From assembly GCA_020851915.1 (NCBI GenBank), contig JADZBT010000071.1:1-18404 (forward strand): a stretch of 18,404 nucleotides of DNA, read 5' to 3'. This document shows positions 13,255 to 18,404 of this stretch, one piece after another. The DNA is from Alphaproteobacteria bacterium (lineage in GTDB: Bacteria; Pseudomonadota; Alphaproteobacteria; Rickettsiales; RI-342). The position numbers and the translations under genes are program-made. The notes beneath the pieces were generated by a model, which was given only the letters and a program-made list of their open reading frames with translations, was not told the origin of the DNA and ran no database searches. Each line of letters begins with the position of its first letter. The stretch's first letter is position 1.

Positions 13255-13493
13255 TCGCTGGGTTCAGGGGTTCTCTCTGACATAAGGCATCCGCCGGGAC
13301 AGTGTCCCCAGTTGCTAAACAAAAACGTTTCAGGAGCGTTAGCAACATGGCATTCGCATATTTCCATTCCGCGCTTCCGGCGTAGCCGGTTCTCATTTCC
13401 CGCATCGTCGATGCTTGTCACACCATGCCGCGCGGTATGGAAAAATATCCGTTTTGCCGGCGCTGCCGGAAAAATACAGGTTGGAGAATCCTT
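13255..13493 (+). promoter_or_regulatory. Long structured leader of rocD, candidate cis-regulatory RNA
   Basis: Elements in order: GGGAC-AGT-GTCCC (13296-13308); an 8-bp stem GTTGCTAA (13311-13318) with TTAGCAAC (13339-13346), whose loop carries AGGAG; a 12-codon ORF (13347-13385); hairpin CCGGC-GTA-GCCGG (13377-13389); palindrome GCATCGTCGATGC (13402-13414); hairpin CCATGCCG/CGGTATGG (13423-13440); hairpin CCGGC-GCT-GCCGG (13457-13469); then the rocD ribosome site. A long-range helix of 13358-13373 with 13431-13448 (ATATTTCCATTCCGCG against CGCGGTATGGAAAAATAT, one mismatch and a 2-nt bulge) excludes the 13423-13440 hairpin. This is the design expected of translation-coupled control. It may relate to the alphaproteobacterial speF leader of ornithine genes; I cannot confirm that. 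Together with the repeat at 13114-13196 it fills the only gene-free stretch over 300 nt. Confidence 0.55.
13347..13385 (+). CDS. Putative 12-aa leader peptide upstream of rocD
   Basis: ATG at 13347 to TAG at 13383-13385 encodes MAFAYFHSALPA. AGGAG (13332-13336) lies 10 nt upstream, in the loop of the 13311-13346 stem, and the ATG begins right after that stem. The stop lies in the loop region of the next hairpin. The peptide ends Leu-Pro-Ala, and Pro near the end is common in stalling leader peptides. It has no Arg codon, so simple arginine-codon attenuation is unlikely. A ribosome here would mask the 5' arm of the long-range helix. Confidence 0.4.
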   Translation: MAFAYFHSALPA

Positions 13494-14711
13494 ATGAATA
13501 CCACGATCGATAAAGAAAACCGCTATTGTGCCCATAATTACCATCCCCTGCCCGTGGTCATCGCCCGGGGCGAGGGCGTCTGGTTGTGGGACGATGCGGG
13601 CAACAAGTATCTCGACATGATGAGCGCCTATTCGGCGGTGAGCCACGGGCATAGCCACCCACGCATGGTGAAGGCGCTCACGGCGCAGGCCTCGAGGCTG
13701 TGTATCGCGTCGCGTGCCTTCTATTCCGATACGCTCGCGCCCTTCCTGGAGAAGCTCTGTTCCGTCACCGGAATGGATGTGGCGCTGCCGATGAACACCG
13801 GTGCGGAAGCGGTGGAAACGGCGCTCAAGGCGGCGCGCCGCTGGGGCTATAATGTGAAGGGCATCCCGGCGGGCAAGGCGGAGATCATCGTGTCGCGCGG
13901 GAATTTCCATGGCCGCACGACGACCATCATCAGTTTCTCCTCGGATGAGGAATATAAGCAGGGCTTCGGGCCCTTCACGCCGGGCTTCAAGGACGTGCCG
14001 TTCGGCGACATCACGGCGCTGGAGGCGGCCATCACGCCCAATACCTGCGCCTTCCTCACCGAGCCGATCCAGGGCGAGGCGGGCATCGTCCTGCCGCCGG
14101 AAGGCTGGCTGAAACAGGTGCAGGCGCTGTGCAGGAAGCATAACGTGCTGCTCATCACCGATGAGATCCAGAGCGGTCTGGGGCGTACCGGCAAACTGTT
14201 CGCCTTCCAGCATGAGATCGACCGGCCCGACGCACTTATCCTCGGCAAGGCACTGGGCGGCGGCATGATGCCGGTATCGGCGTTCCTCGCGCGCAAGGAT
14301 GTGATGGACCAGTTCACCCCCGGCAGCCACGGCTCCACATTCGGCGGCAACCCGCTGGGTGCGGCGGTAGGTCTGGAGGCGCTGCGCGTGCTGGAAGAAG
14401 AAAAACTCACCGAGCGCAGTGCGGAGCTGGGCGCGTATCTGAAAGACCGGCTGCGCGGCCTCAACAGCCCGCTGGTATCGGAAGTGCGCGGCAAGGGGTT
14501 GTGGATCGGCATGGAGATCGACCCTGCGAAGGCGGCCGCCCGCACGGTCTGCGAGAAGCTGATGGCGCGCGGCGTGCTCAGCAAGGAAACGCATCATACC
14601 GTGGTGCGCTTCGCGCCGCCGCTCATCATCACCAAAGAGCAGATCGACAGCGCGGTGAATGCAGTGCGCGAGGTGCTCTCCGAGCTTGCGGAAGTGAAGA
14701 AGAGGGCCTGA
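13494..14711 (+). CDS. rocD: Ornithine aminotransferase
   Basis: A 405-aa cytoplasmic PLP enzyme (class III aminotransferase) that converts ornithine and 2-oxoglutarate to glutamate-5-semialdehyde and glutamate. Signatures: N-terminal YCAHNYHPLPVVIARGEGVWLWDDAGNKYLDMMSAYSAVSHGH, typical of ornithine aminotransferase rather than acetylornithine or GABA enzymes; phosphate-binding NTGAEAVETALK; DEIQSGLGRTG; Schiff-base Lys252 in ILGKALGGG. Length matches the family. The ATG at 13494 has TTGGAG (13481-13486) 7 nt upstream; the longer frame from 13425 lies in the leader and adds 23 Arg/Lys/Cys-rich residues that do not fit. It is followed 3 nt later by the arginase, giving an arginine-to-glutamate route. 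Confidence 0.93.
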   Translation: MNTTIDKENRYCAHNYHPLPVVIARGEGVWLWDDAGNKYLDMMSAYSAVSHGHSHPRMVKALTAQASRLCIASRAFYSDTLAPFLEKLCSVTGMDVALPMNTGAEAVETALKAARRWGYNVKGIPAGKAEIIVSRGNFHGRTTTIISFSSDEEYKQGFGPFTPGFKDVPFGDITALEAAITPNTCAFLTEPIQGEAGIVLPPEGWLKQVQALCRKHNVLLITDEIQSGLGRTGKLFAFQHEIDRPDALILGKALGGGMMPVSAFLARKDVMDQFTPGSHGSTFGGNPLGAAVGLEALRVLEEEKLTERSAELGAYLKDRLRGLNSPLVSEVRGKGLWIGMEIDPAKAAARTVCEKLMARGVLSKETHHTVVRFAPPLIITKEQIDSAVNAVREVLSELAEVKKRA

Positions 14712-14714
14712 GCC

Positions 14715-15605
14715 ATGACGCCTACCCTTGCATTGATCCCCTTCAGCTGCGGCTGGGGTGCGAAGCTGCGCGGCTGTGCCGACGGCCCGTCTTCGCTGAA
14801 GAAATGGAAGCTCGCCGAACAGCTGGCAGAAGCGGGGCTTACGGCGGAGTGGGATGAATTCACCCGCTTCGACGCGCCGGAAAAATCGCTGAGCCCCGCG
14901 CAGGCGCTGCCGCTGGTGACGCGCTATAACGTGGCGCTGGAGCAGCAGGTGGCGGCCTGTGTTGCCGCGAAAAAGATTCCCGTCACGCTGGGCGGCGACC
15001 ATTCGATGGCGGTGGGCACATGGGGCGGCGTCACGCGCGCGATGGGGGCGCGGGAGAAGCTCGGGCTCATCTGGTTCGACGCGCATCTCGACGCGCATAC
15101 GCCGCGCACCTCGCCTTCGCTGGCCTATCACGGCATGCCGGTGGCGGTGCTGCTGGGTGACGGTGCGGAGGAACTTACCTCCATCGGCGGGCCGGGCGCG
15201 AAGATCGCGCCGCAGCATCTCTGCCTTATCGGCATCCGCAGTTTTGAGGAGGCGGAGCACCGCTTCCTCACCGATCTCGGCGTGCGGATATTCTATATGG
15301 ATGAGATCAAAAAACGCGGCATGCAGGCGGTGATGCAGGATGCGCTCGCCATCGCCGCCACCGGCACGGACGGGTTCGGCATCACCGTGGACCTCGACGG
15401 ATTCGACCCCTATGAAGCACCCGGCGTGGGCAGCCCGGAAGGGCATGGGTTTTCACGCGCCGATGGGCTGGCGGCTATCCACGGGCTTGGGCGGCATCCG
15501 GGCTTTGCGGCACTGGAGATCGCGGAATACAACCCCTACCGCGACCGCAACCATGCGACCTCCGCACTGGTGCGGGATATTATCGTGAACGTATTTGAGG
15601 GATAG
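14715..15605 (+). CDS. rocF: Arginase-family ureohydrolase, probably arginase
   Basis: A 296-aa manganese enzyme expected to split arginine into ornithine and urea. Metal ligands are all visible: His96 (GGDHS), Asp122, His124 and Asp126 (FDAHLDAH), Asp226 and Asp228 (VDLDGFDP). His139 (YHGMP) and Glu271 (EYNP) match the catalytic His141 and Glu277 of human arginase I. Residues that hold the amino-acid end of the substrate differ from the human enzyme by my hand alignment: Asn130 is His128 and Asp183 is Glu178, while Ser137 is kept as Ser135. Some proteobacterial arginases share this pattern, so arginase remains the first choice, supported by the upstream ornithine aminotransferase. The ATG is 3 nt after the rocD stop with AGAGGG in the rocD end, so translation is coupled. 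Confidence 0.82.
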   Translation: MTPTLALIPFSCGWGAKLRGCADGPSSLKKWKLAEQLAEAGLTAEWDEFTRFDAPEKSLSPAQALPLVTRYNVALEQQVAACVAAKKIPVTLGGDHSMAVGTWGGVTRAMGAREKLGLIWFDAHLDAHTPRTSPSLAYHGMPVAVLLGDGAEELTSIGGPGAKIAPQHLCLIGIRSFEEAEHRFLTDLGVRIFYMDEIKKRGMQAVMQDALAIAATGTDGFGITVDLDGFDPYEAPGVGSPEGHGFSRADGLAAIHGLGRHPGFAALEIAEYNPYRDRNHATSALVRDIIVNVFEG

Positions 15606-15691
15606 AGCCCAGAAATCCTGCCTCTGTAATCAAAACTTAACGATTTATTCCTACAGTGGATAGGCAGAGAAAGGCACGGCAGAAGGTTCAC

Positions 15692-16594
15692 ATGAATAGA
15701 TTCGAAGAAGCACTGCGGGACATTGACGCATATCTGAACGTCCCGCCGCAGGTGTTACAGCATAGCCCGATGGATCCTGTCATCGTGGCGGCGGCCTGTA
15801 TGCACCGGGTGTTCAAGGAGCATGTCGAGCGTTGCCGGGATTCTCCCGCCACGCTCGTGAAAGCACTCTCCACCCGCAACGCGCGGCGCGGGTTCTTCTC
15901 TAACCGGGAGAATAACACGGTGGAAAGTCCCGTCAGCGAATTCCTGCGCACGGTGCAGGAGCTGCCTACGGACGCGTTAACGGTATCCGGCGTTGTGGAT
16001 AAGACGCTGAAATTCCTAAAAGTGCAGGGGATCGAGGGGGTAGACCCCGCGCCGCTGGCGCAGATGATAGGGGAGCCTGCCCTCGTGCACCTCGACAAGT
16101 TCCGGCATTTTGCCGGGCCGGGCTTTCAGGATACCGCCCTCTATATGGATTTTCATACGCCACTCCATGGAACCGTGGCGCACACGCTGGAGGGGGAGGT
16201 GCTCACATGGAGCGGTCGCCCGCCGTCGGCGTTAAAAGAAGCCATCCTGCACACGAAAGAGAGATACCATGTGGGATATGCGGTGACGTCGCATACCCTC
16301 GACCCCGCCGTCACCATCTCCTCCCAGATATGGGCAATGCTTGAGGCGGTGGATCGTAAAGGCGGATACTCTTCCCGCGCATTCCCGGTATCGGCAGGGG
16401 AGTTTGAGAGCAGGATCGACCGGATCTATGCCGAGCAGACCAAAGATGCCGCAGCACGGGTCGCATCGGTCGTGGCGGCACGGGAAGAAGTGGCCGTGCC
16501 TGAAATGCCCGCCACCGCCGCTACGGGAACATGGCAGCATCGGTTGAAAACGGCCACAGCACTGGCTTCGCTGCTTCAGGGGTGGCTGCGCTAG
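15692..16594 (+). CDS. Hypothetical protein, 300 aa
   Basis: I do not recognise this protein. It has no signal peptide or membrane segment and looks soluble and mixed alpha/beta. The N-terminal 55 residues are helical (MNRFEEALRDIDAYLNV...AAACMHRVFKEHVERC). A basic patch follows (STRNARRGFFSNRENN). The middle (about 135-185) is His-rich (HLDKFRHFAGPGF ... YMDFHTPLHGTVAHTLEG), and could bind metal, which is a guess. The C-terminus is Ala/Val-rich helix ending ASLLQGWLR. The ATG at 15692 has AGAAGG 5 nt upstream; an in-frame GTG at 15656 is less likely. An 86-nt gap from rocF without a clear terminator leaves co-transcription open. It is convergent with pstS, only 4 nt between stops. Confidence 0.75.
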   Translation: MNRFEEALRDIDAYLNVPPQVLQHSPMDPVIVAAACMHRVFKEHVERCRDSPATLVKALSTRNARRGFFSNRENNTVESPVSEFLRTVQELPTDALTVSGVVDKTLKFLKVQGIEGVDPAPLAQMIGEPALVHLDKFRHFAGPGFQDTALYMDFHTPLHGTVAHTLEGEVLTWSGRPPSALKEAILHTKERYHVGYAVTSHTLDPAVTISSQIWAMLEAVDRKGGYSSRAFPVSAGEFESRIDRIYAEQTKDAAARVASVVAAREEVAVPEMPATAATGTWQHRLKTATALASLLQGWLR

Positions 16595-16598
16595 TTCC

Positions 16599-17615
16599 TC
16601 ACATCGCCCGCGCGTCGAGCGCGGTAGTGCGAACTTTTTCCCACTCGGCTTTGGGCATAGGGATGAGGCCCTTGTAGGTGAGATACCCTTCCGCGCCGAT
16701 GGCGCTTTCACCGGTCAGCGCCGCCATGAACTCGCGCAGGCCGGGAATTGTGCCGATATGATCTTTCTTCACATAGACGTAAAGCGCGCGGGAGATGCTG
16801 TATTCCCCGGAAGCGATCTGCTCGAAACCGGGCGTCACGCCATCCACGGTGGCGGCCTGTAGCGCGTCGCCGTTCTGGTCGAGGAAGCTGAAGCCGAAGA
16901 TGCCGTAGGCATGCGTGTTGGCCTCAAGTTTCTGCACGATGAGATTATCGTTCTCGCCCGCTTCGATGAAGCGGCCATCCTCGCGCACCAGCATGCAGGA
17001 TTTCTTGTAGGTATCCTCATCCGCGAAGGCGGCCTTGAATTCCGGGAAATGCTTGCAGGACTGTTCCATCACCAGCTCGGCGAAGGCATCGCGCGTGCCG
17101 GAGGTGGGTGGCGGGCCGTAGACCTCGATCGGCTTGTCAGGCAGGGAGGAATCGATCTCATTCCATTTCTGGTAGGGGTTGTCGATGAGTTTACCCTTCA
17201 CCGGGACTTTCTTGGCGAGTGCCAGGAATATCTGATCCTTGGTAACGCTGAGCGGTTTTTCGTCCTTGGTGTCGGCCAGCACGATGCCGTCGTAGCCGAT
17301 CTTGATCTCGATGATGCCCGTTACGCCGTTCTCCTTGCAGGACGCCTTCTCGGAATCCTTGATGGGGCGCGAGGCGTTGGCGATGTCGGCGAACTGCTCG
17401 CCCACGCCGCCGCAGAACAGCTTGAATCCGCCGCCCGTGCCGGTGGCTTCCACGATCGGCGTGCGGAATTCGTCCAGCTTGCCGAAATCCTCTGCCACGG
17501 TGGCGACGAACGGGAATACCGTGGAGGAACCCACGGCGCGAATTTCCTCGCGGGCGAGGGCAGGGAATGCCGTGAGAGCGAGGGCGGCGGCGATCAGGAC
17601 GGCGGATGGTCGCAT
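16599..17615 (-). CDS. pstS: Phosphate-binding periplasmic protein PstS
   Basis: A 338-aa periplasmic binding protein of the PstS class, delivering phosphate to a PstCAB transporter. The signal peptide is MRPSAVLIAAALALTAFPALA, with cleavage before REEIRAVG. Phosphate-site loops are visible: AVGSSTVFPF, TGTGGGFKLFCGG, NASRPIKDSE and PPPTSGTRDAF. Several Cys in the mature chain may form disulfides. The ATG at 17615 has AGGAGA 5 nt upstream and gives a proper signal peptide; a TTG at 17648 would add 11 residues before it. No pstC, pstA, pstB or phoU is adjacent, so the binding protein stands alone here. It is divergent from the arsC-type gene and convergent with the 300-aa unknown. Confidence 0.92.
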   Translation of the reverse strand: MRPSAVLIAAALALTAFPALAREEIRAVGSSTVFPFVATVAEDFGKLDEFRTPIVEATGTGGGFKLFCGGVGEQFADIANASRPIKDSEKASCKENGVTGIIEIKIGYDGIVLADTKDEKPLSVTKDQIFLALAKKVPVKGKLIDNPYQKWNEIDSSLPDKPIEVYGPPPTSGTRDAFAELVMEQSCKHFPEFKAAFADEDTYKKSCMLVREDGRFIEAGENDNLIVQKLEANTHAYGIFGFSFLDQNGDALQAATVDGVTPGFEQIASGEYSISRALYVYVKKDHIGTIPGLREFMAALTGESAIGAEGYLTYKGLIPMPKAEWEKVRTTALDARAM

Positions 17616-17653
17616 GGGGATCTCCTTGGAGCCTGTGGATAAACGCATCCGCT

Positions 17654-17682
17654 TGCCTAGGTGAAATCCCCGGCCCTGTCAA
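17654..17682 (-). promoter_or_regulatory. Candidate pstS promoter
   Basis: On the minus strand: consensus TTGACA (17682-17677), 17-nt spacer, TAGGCA (17659-17654). A weak -10 with a good -35 suits an activator-dependent promoter, but I see no paired Pho box. Confidence 0.45.
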
Positions 17683-17728
17683 TCGCCAACCGGGCGGCGG
17701 GTTTACGGCATCTATTGCGGCGCAGCAT

Positions 17729-17757
17729 TTATCCACTGCTGCACCGCAGCATATTCT
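17729..17757 (+). promoter_or_regulatory. Possible arsC promoter containing the GCTGC-N3-GCAGC palindrome
   Basis: TTATCC (17729-17734), 17-nt spacer, TATTCT (17752-17757), both imperfect. The spacer holds GCTGCACCGCAGC (17738-17750), the exact reverse complement of the element at 1516-1528. A protein bound there would block this promoter. Confidence 0.35.
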
Positions 17758-17837
17758 ATAGTTTTATCAGCAAGTTATTTATGTTATCCTCCGCCCTGTC
17801 ATCGGGAAAAAATGCGTTCATTCTGGGGAGGAGAACC

Positions 17838-18335
17838 ATGTCATACCGCAAGCACGTACTGTTTCTATGCACCGGAAATTCCGCGCGCAGCATCATGGCT
17901 GAGGCCATACTCAACCATCGCGGCGGAAAGAATTTCCGCGCTTCGAGCGGGGGTAGTCGCCCGGCGGGCGCGGTGCATCCGCATGCGCTGCGGGTATTGC
18001 GCGAGAATGACGTTCCTGCGCTGGGGCTTGCTAGCAAGGACTGGGAAGTGTTCACCGCGCCGGAGGCCGCCAATGTGGATTTCGTCATCACGGTCTGTGA
18101 CGATGCGGCGGGCGAGGTCTGCCCCATATGGCCGGGGCATCCCGGGCACGCGCACTGGAGTATTGGCGATCCGGTGAAGGCCAAGGGCAAGGAAGCCGAC
18201 CAGCTCGATGCGTTCCGCGAGGCCTATTGCCTGCTCGACCGGCATATCCGCCAGTTTCTCGCTGCGCCCTTCCTCGCGGCGCATGCCGACGAGCACGGTA
18301 TGCAGGCGGAATATATCAGCCGCGAATATTCGTAA
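17838..18335 (+). CDS. arsC: Arsenate reductase, low-molecular-weight phosphatase fold
   Basis: A 165-aa cytoplasmic protein. The P-loop CTGNSARS has catalytic Cys11 and Arg17 (CX5R). Cys87 (VCDDAAGEVC) and Cys95 could relay the disulfide during reduction of arsenate to arsenite. The stretch FVITVCDDAAGEVCPIWPGHPGHAHWSIGDP is typical of the alphaproteobacterial ArsC group of this fold and argues against a plain tyrosine phosphatase. The ATG at 17838 has GGAGGAG ending 4 nt before it; the open frame continues upstream to 17661 through the promoter region, giving residues unlike the family. No arsR or arsenite pump gene is seen. It is divergent from pstS across 222 bp, which is sensible since arsenate enters through phosphate uptake. 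Confidence 0.85.
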   Translation: MSYRKHVLFLCTGNSARSIMAEAILNHRGGKNFRASSGGSRPAGAVHPHALRVLRENDVPALGLASKDWEVFTAPEAANVDFVITVCDDAAGEVCPIWPGHPGHAHWSIGDPVKAKGKEADQLDAFREAYCLLDRHIRQFLAAPFLAAHADEHGMQAEYISREYS

Positions 18336-18337
18336 GG

Positions 18338-18404
18338 TCAGGATACGGACGGGCCGCCCGCGCCTTTCTCCAGATCGGAGATATGGACGTTGGGCACGGC
18401 CACC
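18338..18404 (-). CDS. 3' end of an unidentified gene, cut by the window edge
   Basis: On the minus strand the frame reads VAVPNVHISDLEKGAGGPSVS then TGA (18340-18338). It ends only 2 nt from the arsC stop, a tail-to-tail layout like the other compact joints here. The short P-x-V/I-H-I-x-D-L-x-K-G-x-G-G pattern recalls the ends of AsmA-like or related envelope proteins, but 21 residues are too few to name it. Confidence 0.5.
   Translation of the reverse strand, partial: VAVPNVHISDLEKGAGGPSVS

Noticed and set aside
13128..15446. A 772-codon minus-strand open frame opposite rocD and rocF
   Set aside because: It mirrors two well-identified genes, is rich in His and Arg as antisense frames of GC-rich genes are, spans the leader region, and shows no domain.
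15606..15691. Promoter for the 300-aa gene (TTAACG near 15637)
   Set aside because: No acceptable -10 at the right distance; read-through from rocF is equally possible.
17676..17802. CTGTCAA (17676-17682) and CTGTCAT (17796-17802) as Pho box halves
   Set aside because: Each lacks a second half at the 11-bp period of a Pho box, so PhoB control cannot be claimed from sequence.
17661..17837. N-terminal extension of arsC
   Set aside because: The 59 extra residues run through the shared promoter region, do not fit the family, and a strong ribosome site precedes ATG 17838.

Overview
The window is GC-rich chromosomal DNA from what looks like an alphaproteobacterium. The main clues are an rpmF-plsX-fabH-ihfA cluster, the MerR-type regulator that usually follows ihfA in that class, an alphaproteobacterial HNH protein, an MaeB-type malic enzyme and a PhoR-type kinase. 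Order and genus cannot be read from this sequence. Most genes are core or housekeeping genes. No insertion sequence, CRISPR array, tRNA, rRNA or prophage was seen.

Layout, left to right. (1) 1-184: a control region with two equal-geometry dyads and a promoter, then merR-like gene (185-610), a nested palindromic repeat, an HNH nuclease (873-1418) and a 66-aa unknown protein (1592-1792) with a strong promoter and terminator. (2) 1910-5767, minus strand: malic enzyme maeB followed after 36 nt by a PhoR-like histidine kinase, probably one transcript. (3) mutS (5956-8616), divergent from maeB. The two promoters are symmetric and interlocked: each -35 lies in the other's spacer. (4) Minus strand: a small secreted Cys-rich protein and a family 2 glycosyltransferase. 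(5) The plus-strand ribosome/lipid/nucleoid cluster rpmF-plsX-fabH-ihfA (10462-13110). (6) A second nested palindrome, then a strong promoter and a structured leader of about 240 nt with a 12-codon upstream ORF, leading into ornithine aminotransferase and arginase (13494-15605). (7) An unrecognised 300-aa protein, convergent with pstS (minus), which is divergent from an arsC-type reductase. (8) The window ends in the last 21 codons of a minus-strand gene.

How the genes work together: rocF and rocD convert arginine to ornithine and then to glutamate semialdehyde. plsX and fabH feed phospholipid and fatty-acid synthesis. pstS (phosphate capture), arsC (arsenate reduction) and phoR (phosphate signalling) are related in theme, but phoR is unlinked from phoB, and pstS from pstCAB, within this window.

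Most worth checking: the rocD leader (mutually exclusive helices plus a leader peptide), the interlocked maeB/mutS promoters, three divergent copies of a nested palindrome directly after stop codons, and an identical 13-bp GCTGC-N3-GCAGC palindrome in two promoter regions.
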